The translations under genes and the position numbers were made by a program. The notes below the pieces were generated by a model. That model saw nothing but the letters and a program-made list of their open reading frames with translations. It was not told where the DNA came from and did not search any database. From positions 124,001 to 188,000 of the forward strand of contig VWPU01002169.1 of the NCBI GenBank assembly GCA_013398955.1: DNA of 64,000 nucleotides, written 5' to 3'. This DNA is from Callaeas wilsoni (taxonomy: Eukaryota > Chordata > Aves > Passeriformes > Callaeidae). Shown here in pieces: positions 36,923 to 49,260 of the stretch; the first letter of the stretch is position 1, and every line of letters begins with the position of its first letter.

Positions 36923-39871
36923 ATTTTTGGTCCACAGACAACTTTTCTGTTAAAGAGTAGAACTTTATATTAAATATCTATGTAATATCTCTTGGGTCCT
37001 GCTTATAAGCAGGTTCTTTGCTGCTGCCTGGATGATGTGAGTTTTCTCTCTGGTGGAGCTCATGTACCAGCACAGGAGGCCAGGGGCAGAACTGCTGTGC
37101 TTCGCTTGATTTTAGTCATTTGATACAACATCTTTTCCTTCCCCTGCTCAGATTTTTGTACACATGAAGCTGAAGTCAATTGGCTATAAAAGGTTATCAA
37201 ACTCTGGCTAATCTATCCAGTATGTATAATTAGAACTTAGAGGAAGGAATCTTGTGGAAGCACTAACAATCCTGGAGAAGATAATTAAACCTGAAATATG
37301 AATATAGTAACACCTCCCAGGAGGGGAAAAATCAATCACATTTATTGCATTAAAAGAAAGATTCTGAGCCTTGACTGAGATACCCTTAGTGTTCTGAATC
37401 GCACAACCTCCATTTGAATCTGATCTTTTAAAAGCTAAATTAACTAGTACGAGACTCTCCTAGAATAACAACTAGTGGATTGTGATTATTATTTTTTTTC
37501 TTAAAGAAGGAAAACCGTGTTATTTCCACCTGGGATGCAGGAACTGGGAAGCCCAAGTGTCATCTCCTTTTTGCAGCCGTGCAGCAGGAGCGGATCTACA
37601 ACATTCACAGAGTTGTGTCCGCGTGAATAAGGGCAGAACAAAGCTTTGGCAGGGTAACAGTTCCCTTAGCAATAGCCAGCCCTTGCTGCATGAGCAGTGC
37701 CATGGCCAGGGCCGTAACAGTCCCTGGCTGCCCGTGCAGCCCCACAGGGACCCGTGCCAGGGACGGTGGCGTCGGGAACGAGCTGGCTCTCACCCAGGTG
37801 GGTCACCTGCACATCCCTTCCCCTATGGACATCCCCAGAAACAAGCCAAATGTTACTTCCAGATACTCCAGGGAGTCTGAAGCTAATCATTTTGCTTTGT
37901 TTCATTAGCCCAGCTGTAATGTAGCAGAGCTAATGCAGTCACATCTCAGTTAAGGTACCAAGCAGCTTTAGCTGCTTATCTGCCATGGAAAGAGCCACAT
38001 TCATTTTTGCGATGAAAATTAAATGTGGAAATAATTCCCTTTTCCTTTTTGGAATATTACTGTGCTATTAAATAGGCTTAAGACCATTAAAGAGTAATGA
38101 CATGAAGTTGCATGCATCATTATTTTAAAGGAGATTGAATGAAAATATACTGTCTATCTGTTCCAGCCCTTGCCTAATCCTCAGTTTAACAGAGATTTGT
38201 AAGGGCCATGATGCACAGCTATTTAGTAATGAAGCAGTCTTCAGTTTCTAAAGCACGAGGTTTAGTATCTACACTATGAATGAAGTAAGCATAAAAGACA
38301 TCAAAGATCCCGTTTTCTCAGTCTCAGTAACTTTAAAGTTTTTCTATTAAATAGTGTAGTCATACCTAGAGAAATGAAATGCAAAATTATAGTAGAATAT
38401 CAGATCCTTTGCTCTCAGTTACTTACTGTAGCAGCTGTTTACAACTGATTTCTGTAGTTACCTGTACTTGTGAATTGCTTTTGGCTTCACTGCCCTGGTT
38501 TGAGCAGACTGGGGCTGACACAGCACCCAGTGGCTTCCCTGTTATAGCAGTGGGGAGGTGGAACAGGAAGGCTGGAGATCAAGTCTTCACTCCTAAATAC
38601 CATGTGGTAGCTTGGGGTACTGAATCTAGGTCTTCAAAGCATGTCAGCTGAGCTTGGACTCTTAGCTGTGGTTCTGAAAATTAAGGTTTTATATATATTT
38701 ATCACTGCTGAGTGAGTGTCAAGATTAGAGCATGGGTCATCATCTCTTACCTCTGCTGTACTTGCCTAAGCTTGGAAATTGTGTGTGTTCGTGGGAATCA
38801 AACATCTTCTTTATTCCATGTAAGGAAAAAAATAACCCAAAGCTCCTTTAACGAAGGACTAATTTTATGTGAAGGAAGCGTGACCTACTCTGTCATTTAT
38901 CAATGCATTTAATGCACAAGAGCTGCTTTTAGTCACAGAACAAAGGAGTTGGGGAGGCTGAGTGGAATCACGGCCCCTTGGCCCTGCAGATCTGCTGCCT
39001 CTCGTGTGCCCGGGCTCGCCCATCTCGTCCTGCCCTGCCAGGCTTGGGCCAGAGCTGCCACAGCTCCTGGGCACATCGTAGCACACAAGGGGAGAATGGT
39101 GGGACAGATGTCCACAGGAGTTTATAACCTCCCTTCTTGTACATCTACATTGCTTGGCCTGGTTTATATCTGGATAAATCTCCCTGGAGTCTTGGATCAA
39201 GCCCTCGCCTAGAAAATATTGCAGTTTCCTTAGGGTGGCTGAAAGCTTGGTAGAAGTTCCTTCTCTGCTCCTGTTGTGAGAGAAAAGGGTGCACATGTAC
39301 ACCCAAACACAGAGAGAGCTCTCTGAGGGGCTGCAGACAAACTCACTGCCATGCAAGAACCTTCAGCAATGTGTATATTCTGTGCTGGCAGCACTTCTGC
39401 AAACCAGGTCCTACCCTGTGACTGACAGAGCGCTGGGAAGATGCGTCCAGGGCCTGAAGTTCCTGCAGCTCCCCCAGCCTGTGGGTCTGAGGCCTGGAGA
39501 GAGCTGGGAGGATTTGGGGTTTTTTTAAAACATCACACTTCAGATTTATTCTGATTTAGAACTAGATTATGTCAGTAGGAAATCTTCACATCTGAGTTTC
39601 CTTCTTTCACAATAAGGGCTGAAATGGAAAAGGAGATATTGCCAAATAACTGGCACACATATTCAGAATAAAATATTCATACAAGGAGGAAATGGGGTCT
39701 GTGCTTAATAAAAAAAGCGATTGTATGCAGTGATAGCAATTATGTACGTTCAAATATTGTGCTTTTCTTCAAATCTTGGTTATAAATCCAAAATATATAA
39801 TTAATGGTCCTATCAATAATGCATTTCTAATCTTAAGGTATGAAATAAAATCCCCTTGCTTATTTTTATAG

Positions 39872-40048
39872 GCTGGCCCTTTAAGAAAAGTCTTTTTTGG
39901 CATTGGATCTTATCATGAGACACAAAGAAAAGATCAAGAGGCTGAAATCTATGATAAATTGACAGGGAAGTTCCTGTTTGGAGAATGCAATGTGTTTGAA
40001 GTTTTTATGGATCCCAACTTTCCTTTTACCACAAAGGAAAAAAAGTGA
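39872..40048 (+). other. Candidate terminal coding exon, unknown protein
   Basis: A good acceptor-like tract (TCCCCTTGCTTATTTTTATAG) is followed by 58 open codons and TGA at 40,046-40,048. The preceding in-frame codon is TAG, so the frame opens exactly at the acceptor. The peptide starts A G P L R K V F F G I G S Y H E T Q R K and is mixed and charged, with a C-terminal E V F M D P N F P F and final K E K K. An AATAAA lies at 40,176-40,181, about 130 bp after the stop, as expected for a compact last exon. I do not recognise the family, and no upstream exon was found. This is the most gene-like segment of the window, but it could still be chance. Confidence 0.25.
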
Positions 40049-40175
40049 TTGCAAGATGAAAGGACCTTGTTGGCTGTGCAGACCCATGATGGAACGCAAT
40101 TTTCTCTCTTTCAGTCACCATTTCTGCTCTGAACAGGTTAAAACAGAAACCCATTAATGTTTGATTGCTGCATGA

Positions 40176-40181
40176 AATAAA
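40176..40181 (+). promoter_or_regulatory. AATAAA, possible polyadenylation signal
   Basis: A canonical hexamer 130 bp beyond the stop of the candidate exon at 39,872-40,048, followed by TTGGTGGGTTC, a GT-rich stretch. The hexamer is common by chance in AT-rich DNA, so it only supports the exon weakly. Confidence 0.2.
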
Positions 40182-43100
40182 TTGGTGGGTTCAGACTCAC
40201 TGGGAGCAGGCCAGCTGCCCATTAGATGAAAACTACCCTCACAGGTGACTCTAAATTGATACTTTGTGAGCTGTCTCAGTGAGTCACAGTGAGTCTAAGG
40301 CAGATAAGAAGTGAAGGTTGCCTTTATCAAGGGACTCTTTCTGTCTGTGTTATGATGGTTTCATGGAGCTCGTTACTCTCCTCTGATGTCCTAATTCACC
40401 GTGACATATCTGGGGCAATGCTATCCTACAGGGTCCAGTGTGAACAGTGGGCACCAGGAGGAATGTCCATGGATGCTCATCCGTAAAAGGTGCAACTTCA
40501 ATGAGTTGCCATAGTTTGAAAAGCCTTGTTCATGTTGTTCTTGAGGTAGATTGACAAGTGGTTTGGCTAAAGAAAAACATTACAGTCAGTGTAAGGAAAA
40601 CCGAAATAGAGAAAGTCCTCTTTTTTTTCCTTGCCCTTTGGCCTCCCTGCTTTCCCTTAATGTTTAGATGTTGTTCAACCTCTTTTCCTTTTCCAAAGCC
40701 TCTGTTGCATTTAGAACAAGTTGTCCTTTATATTATCAGTTGGCACTTGTAGCAACACCTTCAGCCATGTAAGCTAGTTATATCTCCTGATCTTTCCAAG
40801 TTCTCAGACTTGCAAAAGTGACCAGATAGCATTTCTGGAAGTCCATCATCCCCACCCTTCGCATGTTCATGGCAGTGTTCAGTTTGGAGTCTTGATCACT
40901 GGTAGCTCAGGAAGACATGTCTTCAAAGGAGCAAAGCAAAGAGACCAGTATTTATAGCTGAAGTGCTGTCTAAGAATTTCACTTCTGCTCAACTCATCTC
41001 TCAAACTGAATTTCAACAAATGCCTCTCCTGGAGGAAAAAAGAGAGTAGTCTTTAGCTGAAATTATTTGTGGAAGTGAACACAAGCAAGAATGCAGCTGC
41101 CGAGGAAAACAATTTCTTTCTTTTCTCTTACCTAGAAGGGGATTCTTGCTGAGGTGAACAGCTAACTAACAGGAGATCTGATCAATAAAGCTTTTGCCTA
41201 CCAGGAAAGTAGAAGACTAAACACAAACTGTTTATTGTGTGATTATAAAAGGAAATGGGTGCTGAACTTCTCATGAAGAACTGCTTGGAGAACAGAGCCC
41301 CATTGTGCTAGGGTACAAACAAATACTGCAGGAGACAGTGCCTTCTTTGAAATGTTTGTGCTCTCATAGGGAGCCAAGAGGATGGAAATATGCTTTGAGA
41401 GGTTAGTCTTCGAAAACCTAACATGCAGGCCCTGTAATCAAACACCCACTGGGTTATTCATTGACTGTTAGTCATTCACAGTTGACTCCCAATGACAAAC
41501 AAACTTATTTTCATTGTATCCCTTCATTTGTATTCATGGACGTTGGGCATCTGTGAAAGGGAGATAAATGTGAAAGCGGCGTTGTGCTGCCGGCCATCCT
41601 GCTCTCCCCATGGGATGCAGCAGTGGGATCACGCCTGCCTGCTGGAGCGGGGCAGCCAGGATGCTCCCAGTCCCGCGGCCAGGGAGCAGCCTTGGCAGCA
41701 CAGCCTGCCGCTCTCTGCATTCAGATTGCCACCAGGTCACCAATTACTCCTAACGTGCAGGAGAGAAGTTAATTTTTCAGTTCAAGCCTAAAAACATTTT
41801 GCCGTGTTGAGGTAATGTGATGACAATAGGTAGAGGCCCAGTTTTTCATTCTATAGAAATCAAATAGAAACTGTCATCAGTGTGGAGGTCTTTAGTATCA
41901 ATTTTGTGATCCTTACCTGAGGTCATGAATTACATGGATGTAAAATAAAAAAGAAAATAGAGAAATATCTGCTGCATAGATGGAGAGGATAGAGGAAGGA
42001 AAAGGAGTAGGTAAAAAAAAGAATAACAAGCATTACTACCCAGAGAAAGGTTTGGTTTTGAGACAGGACATTGGGCTATGGTTGACTAGACCTTAGCTGT
42101 TGCCTCTGTCAAAAGGAAATGAAATACGATAATATTTGGCCATGAATTATCCTAATGCCACATTTACTCCAGCTAAAATAAGAAATTGGTATAGCTGAGG
42201 ATTCAAGTCTGAAATGGTGTTTACCAAGGAGGGCAGATTACAGATGGAGAGTAAAACCCATTTTGATGTTTCCAGCTATTCATATTGGATCACAAGATTT
42301 GGAACAAAATTTGGCAGCCCAGGAACCAATGACTCGTTTCTTCTATTGAAGTAGTACAAGTCACACAAGACATGCCTTTAGAGCCAAAGTACATCTGGAA
42401 TTACATTTATTACATATTTACAAATTACATTGATTTTGAATCTTTAAATTTCTTTTTAGGTTCATCTTTCCATCAGACTTCTCCCAGAAGTCAGTGGAAA
42501 TGGTTACTGCACACAGCCGTCAGGATGGGACTCAAAGGAGTCCTCATATTTTACCCGTCATAACTTTGCATTTGGTTGGGAGCTTCTTTTCAGAATTCCT
42601 TTGGAGGACTGGAATTTCTGAGAGAAAAATGAATTTGAAGGAATAGAAGAGCAGAAAAGCAAACAGTTTTTAAAGTGATGCTTTAGCGCACTATGTTGCA
42701 TATTTTCATGAGGTTATATAAAGTATTGTGATCTTCATCCAGCCTCGGGTCCTTGAGCATGCCAACAGATGAGACAATATTGTATCAATGTTGGAAGGGG
42801 TATGACTGTCTCAGTGATGAACTGGATTTCCCTAGACTTTGTACCGGAGGGTTTGGCTAAATAAAGTTCTAGGGACAGGCCTAAAAGCTTCTTCGTTACT
42901 CCTGGATGTAAAGAAGAAAGAGTAAAGGTACAAGGACAGTCTTAGCTGAAGAATATATGTATGTACATCTTAATTTTTATATAAGATGCTGAGGTCATGA
43001 GTTAAGTTATATATAGATTAATGCACCAAAATTCTTGTAGAAGCTTTATCAATTTAAAAGAAGCCTGTTCCCCAAAGCAGTGTTTGATGCAGGCAAACGT

Positions 43101-44584
43101 TTCTATGTGCTTCCACGAACGTGGTCCCGAGAATCCGTGCCTCTCTGCTGCCACTGATGCAAATGACCTTGAGTTCCTGCTCAGTGTGTTCTGGCTGCTC
43201 ACGGTGGGGCAGGTAAAGGCTGTGTTGTAGGGTAATCCTGCTGGGTGGGATGTGACCCTCTGCTTCTCACCAGGTTTGTGTGGCTCCCTTTCTTTTCACA
43301 GGGCTGTTTCTAATTGATGTGCGGTCGCTCAAGTGACCTCCCAGCACAGTTAAGGTTTGGGAATTGTCACAGAGTTAGTGAATTCTCACAAAATCCGATG
43401 CCTCCAGTTGGGAGCAAGACATTCCTGTCTGCCTTCATGCTGCTGGAAAGAGGCAAAAGCTGTTTCAGATGATGTGGGGAGAAAGGGAATCGCTTGAGCA
43501 CTGGTAACACTGTGTCCCCACCTTTCTGGCTCTGCTGAGTGCTTTCACAGGGAGACTGAGTTATTCTCTTGGCAGAGTTATTTATACACTCTGTGACTCA
43601 GCTGGTCTTCTGAGGGATGGCAGCTTGCCTGCCTGAGAAACAAACTTTGTGCTGCCACTTGTGTTGTTTCTTCCTTAAAATACTCATTCCATGGTGTTAG
43701 ATCAGTGATGGAAGTGTTATAAGGACCAAAATAGTGATGGAAAATAAAAAAAAATGTGGAAATTGTTTTATGTTAATCCTAAACTGAAAAGATGGACAAA
43801 AGAGATTGGCTGTTTGTATTTTCCTTCCTTGTGCCAATAACAAAAGACCTTCTGCTGCAAGAGGATTAAAAAATAGGCAGTCAGTGTTTCCTCTTGAGAC
43901 TGAACTTCATTTTACATCTACAGAGTTTCTGTCTTGGTACAGTAATTTCAGTGGGTGCTGTGAAATAGTTCCTAATTTATAACAATGAAAAATCTGGATT
44001 AGTTCTTCTTTTGTTGCCATGCATTATGAAATGATTTTCTTTTGTATGAGGCACAGGTAGAGCTTCATGAGATGTTCCTTGGATTTTTGCGTGGGCTGCT
44101 TGCTTTAGTGGGCAAAACTTAATCTGGGAAGAATATTCCCATTGTTCTTGGGAGATCTCAGTTTGTAAATCTTTGTATTACACCACTTCACCCATGGTTT
44201 TGTGATGCCATTTTGCCATGTGTTTTCACTCATTTGTATGGAGTAAGGTTGTTTTTGCATTTTGGGTATTCCTCCTCATGTCCTGTGGTCTTTTTTTATT
44301 CTGTAACAGTAATTGTTTTGGGTTTCCTTGAGGCAATGAGCCATTCCACTGGTGGGAGATAATATTTTTTTCTTTGCAGTGAATTATGTGTATGAAAAGG
44401 CAGAGTATGTGGATTGGGTTTTAACCTTCATTGCTGTTGGTTTTCACCTTTTTCAATCTTCTTTTCACACTGTCTTTTTTAACCTAGTTTCTAGTGATTT
44501 TGTGGTGTTGCCTTTGTTTTTGCTGCAAGATAACTGAAGCTTAGCTGTGTCAGATGTTTGCATGCCTGTTCCTTTAATCCAGGT

Positions 44585-44604
44585 GAATTCATCTTTATGA
44601 ATTC
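44585..44604. repeat. GAATTCAT / ATGAATTC inverted repeat
   Basis: Eight-base perfect arms separated by CTTT. A second TCATCTTTAT word follows within 20 bp, so the spot also carries a short direct repeat. Function unknown. Confidence 0.7.
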
Positions 44605-47600
44605 AAAATCATCTTTATTCATATTGTCCTTGTTGTTAATTTAAAACAGAAATCCCTTACCAATGTAGCAGTGCACTCAAATAAGAATTCAGAATACTTA
44701 AAGCCTGATTATTTTGGTGTTGTAGTGTGCTCATATAGCAATGCCTGGAGCCTCTTGGCTATACCTGTTACTGAGAGGGAAATCACAGTAGGTCCTGAGG
44801 ATATGTTCACCTTTGACTGCAGCTAAACATGCCAGTCTGATCTTCAGCTCAGGGTTTTTTTAAAGTAGATCCCTTGGTGAGAAGGAGCTAATTGCTGGCC
44901 AAGGGTGCTCTTTATCTTGCTTCAAGCTTCTGCCCAGCACAGGTCTGTTGCAGGTTCTTTGTGCTGACTGGATCCAGTCTCCCATGTAATGAAAGCAGAA
45001 CGGTAGGAGAGGAAATCTTGTGCAGAGAGGGATGGATCCTGATCCCCCACGTGTGAGTGATGACCTTATGTCCTAGAGGGGGGACTGTCTTAACCTTTAT
45101 TTTACCTTAGAATTGAGTAAATACTGCTACTTGCAATCAGGTTTCCTCTACTGCACAGGAAATGCTGAGAAACATGAGGAACGTGTTTCTCTCTGTGCTG
45201 GATTTGGTGTACTGATTGTGCCTCGTGTCCTTGAGAAGGACATTTACTTCTCATGGTGACAGTGTAGGTGGCTGCGGGTGGCTGCAAACAACACCTAAAG
45301 CCAAGAAGATCAGAAGGGACATTTCACTTGGGATAGATAAAAGTGGAGAAGTCAGACTAATTCTAATAGTTCACAGGTGGAAAAGCACAAAGTATTTGAC
45401 AAGCTGAAAGCTCAATGTGATTTCAGTTACACAGACACTAATGTCAAATAAGCAATTATACAGAAGTCAAATTTCTCCTGTAAATTTGTAACACAGTACA
45501 ACATTATGCATAATTGCGTTACATATCGTTTTAAGGATGAAACTCATATTCCAGGCTCCATTAGCTTCCAGAGTCTTTGTAATATATCTGTTGAACACAT
45601 CCTAAAAAGTTAGAGACAAGATTATCATTGATTTTTATTCACAGCAAGAGATTTAGTGGAGAATTGATGCTGCAGTTTCAGTTCTATTTCTTTAAATACC
45701 CGTTGTCTTAAATTTTGGTATCTCTATCCTCAAGATCCTTGCTTTACACTAGTCATGATTCTGGGTGTAGGTTTTGGCCATTTAACAGTGACTCAGCCAT
45801 TGCTGCCGCTGGGTTCCAGCTCTGCCCGTTGCCAGAGGCTGCTGCCTGTGCAGGAGAGATGCTGGAGGCAAATCTCTGATTCACTCTTGCCCCTACAATT
45901 CACAGTCTGACATTTTAGTGTGAATGGCAGTTTAAATATCCTAGGCCATGAACTGGAGTGACTAAGGAAAGGGCCCCTGGGATAGTGATCTGAATGTAAA
46001 AGTAGCTTAAAATAAATTTAGTCCCCGGGAATCCCATTATCCTTTTTCTCCTGACAACTCCGGACCAAACACTGAGCTTGTTCTATCCTCATCTGCACTG
46101 AATGTCCACTGTTTGTACACACATCATGATTATTATCTAGAGTCAGAAAGAGATGTGTCTATCTCAGAGGTGTTGTGAAGGAGATGACCCTTGGAAAAGA
46201 CTCTAAAGATCGGCTGATCATCTGATATCAGATTAAATATAAGGTTATTATTTTTCTATATCATGAAAAGCTGCTCAGGTGTGTGGTCTCAACTGTCTTA
46301 GGCTTCAAGCTGGAAAGATTTTTGTACTGTTTGGAGATGGGAGTGGTGGCTCTGTTTCCCAGTGTGCATTGTCCTTAATGTAATGGTATTTCTATTAGAC
46401 GTGTAGATTCTAGACTAGGAAGAGTCTTATTTCTAGATAGTGTTAAATGCAGATAGTGCTGCTCTGAATCAATGGGATTAATTGATTATTTCTGTCTGTT
46501 ATGTTCTCTAATTTCTATTCTTCTGAATTGTTTTGTTTTGCTAACACTGTGTCAATTTAGGTTTGTGGTTCTGGGTTAGAAATGGGGCTCCCTCTGTTCC
46601 TATCATCTCTTCAGCTTTTGAAAACTAAAAGCCTTTGATATTGCTCTCTTTTTAAGCCTATTTCTTATTAATAATAATACAATATAAATTGCTGGCAAAA
46701 ATAATCTTCTGAAATGTGGTTCAGATGCAGAAATTAAATTCTGAAAGTCAAAGTACTGATAGGAAAACTGGTAGATTCAGAGGAGAAAAATTACTAATCT
46801 GATTTCAATGCAGAATTATGGTTTAATGAGAGATACTCCACAAATGTTGGATAATATAAAAGAAATTAATATAAAATAAATAGAAGACTAGTATTCCTGC
46901 TTACCTTTATAGAGACGAATACCTGCTTTTCTAACAAAGTCAGCTTTGAATAATACAACTAGAATAATACAACACAAATTGCCTGGTCCTCATGGATTGA
47001 TGCATTTAATGCTGTGAAGCCTTGCCCTGCCTCCATTACGGTCCAGCATGGCAGGTGATAAAGGGAGATACATGGTAACAGAATGTTTTCTAGTGCTTGC
47101 TGATATTCATAATTTCTGTATTGTTGTAATACTGATTTTGTTGATCCATGCTGTAAGTACTGACCTGATATTTTTCCTTTCTGTCTCAATCACACTGTAA
47201 ATAGGGGAACCACAGCAATTTTCAGGAATGGATATGATTCAATAGCAGCAAAAGCATGTTTTCCATTCGCTCTGTGATGAAAAGCTGTATCAGAATCCCC
47301 CTGTAACGGGCTACTGACCTTTATAAAATGCTTTTGTACAAGTATACTCATTATCAGTCAAAGAAAAAAAGTCTTTCTTTCCTCTCGAGGTGAAGTGCTC
47401 TGAATGACAAGCACAAGAGAAATAATACAGTAATTTGCTGATTTAAGGTGTGGGAAGTTGATTCACAGTTTACAGAAACAGCAGTGATGTCAGTCTACCA
47501 ATAAAGGATTTCTAGACTTCAGATAAAGGGATGCTTTTGACTGTGTTTTGCACTACAGTTTATTAAATAGAGATACAAAATGAACACCTAGTTTGTGTTG

Positions 47601-49248
47601 TTGGAAGTCGGTGTTTGCATATACAGCTGTAATATTTGAAATTACTCTTTATTCTAAAGACAAATCTACAGATCCTGCTGGTGGCCACTATTCTGTGATG
47701 GTAACAACTGCTGACAATATTGCACCAAGCTACTGAATGCTTCACTTTACTTGCATTGTTTTCTGCAAAAGTATTACATGTATTCTGCACAGGCCATGTT
47801 GACTCCTACAATTCATCTCTTTTGACCCTTTTTATCAGTATTTTTGCCCTTTCAGGCAGGTTGAACAACCCTACTGACAGCATTTGGAATTCTCCTGGGA
47901 GCTCATTCTCGAAGTGTAGTTCTTGTAGGGGTTGTGTTTGTACGGCTACCCCAAGACTGGGAGATTTTGGGTTGCATCCTGCAACCTCCTGTTCTGCACA
48001 GGGTACAAGGCAATGAGAGAATGGATCCGGAGGGAAAGGGAGACTGAGCAGAAACAAATATTTCCTGCGTGGCAGCTCTCTGGCTTTGCTGCTGGGCTTA
48101 CAGGAGGATGTAAGGAGTGCTTTGTTTCTGCAGTCACAAAGCACAGCTTTTGGAAATGTCAGGTGCTCGCTCCTGGCTCTGCTGAGCACTGATGGTGGCA
48201 GGCAGGCAGCCCCTGGAATTTGCTTCCCTTTGAGGTCCCAGCTGAGCCAGACACTGTGAGCATCCCTCCCAGGCACAGCAGCAATGCACACAGTGGAGGT
48301 GTGTGTTTCTTGAAGAGGTGAAGACTTGATAGAAAACGTTTGCTCTGTTTCAGGTACTGCAGAGGTAGCAGCTCACTCGCATCTTAAAACTGCCCTTAAG
48401 GAAAGGTATAAGTCAATATTGTTTCAGGCAGAATAAAAGGTAGAGTGTGTTAATAGAATAATAATGATAGAAGCACTGAAAGGCTGCCTTATTTCCTGAG
48501 ATGACTTTGTTGCAGCAAGGCAGGACTAGCATTCGATCAAATCATTAACTTCTTGTTTTCGAAGGTGGTCTCTGTGCCCGTGTGCTCGTGTGTGGATACC
48601 TCACCTGCCCAGTCCCCCAGCTGCTGGCCACAGTGGCCAGTCGAGCTGTGCAGTCCTGTGTCCCCAGCAGGAGCTGCCAAGCCCTCGCAGTGTCGCTCTG
48701 AGTGCCCGAATGTCCGCAGGGCTCTGCTCAGGGCTGGCCTGACTGCAGCTTGCTCTCACTGCGGACAAGCTCTGCACAGGTCTGTCACCAGGAATAGGAG
48801 TTAAATACACTGCTTAGGGTATGGTAACGAGGTAAAAGACAGAAAGATTCTCAAATTTTCATAAATTGTGTCTCAAAGTTCTGCGGCTTGAATTTTACAT
48901 TCAAGAGCTGTAAAGTAATGATAGAAGGAGAAATTTCAGTATGGATAGCTCTGCTAATTGAGCTAATAACACCTTCCAGGGAAAATGACAGATAAAAGCA
49001 CAACAGGATTGTGTTTCTGCTGGCTCCTAGAACAAAATTCAAAGAGCAAATTTTTTTCTGGGAAGTATATTCATTCCTGTCTTTGTGTTTTCCCATTCTT
49101 AGTTCTGTACTTAAAATAGTAACGCCAGGAGATGTAGGAAAAAGTGAGATTGTGATAAAAATCCTGAACTGCTTTTCAGAGCAGTGCTAATAAGCAATCA
49201 GGTTCCAAGCAGATTAGTCAGTAGTTTCAAACATTTCCAACACGAGAT

Positions 49249-49260
49249 GTGTGTGTGTGT
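49249..49260. repeat. (GT)6 microsatellite
   Basis: Six GT dinucleotides at the end of an AT-rich stretch. Confidence 0.85.

Larger units (their letters stand above)
36076..39871. other. Single-copy DNA with conserved-looking AT-rich stretches, no recognised gene
   Basis: No gene is recognised. 36,400-36,560 and 37,900-38,130 are AT-rich, of high sequence complexity and dense in ATTA/TAAT cores and E-box-like words, the look of conserved non-coding elements; this is an impression, not an alignment. 37,550-37,850 and 38,930-39,120 are GC-richer and give long opposing frames (132 codons + at 37,482-37,880; 163 codons - at 38,865-39,356) with no family resemblance. Confidence 0.5.

Noticed and set aside
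38865..39356. 163-codon frame on the - strand
   Set aside because: Overlapping + and - frames over the same GC-rich bases and no family resemblance; more likely low stop density than a gene.
42460..42621. Acceptor-like TTTCTTTTTAG followed by 53 open codons
   Set aside because: A second frame is open over the same bases for even longer, so the openness is not specific, and no poly(A) signal or donor supports it.
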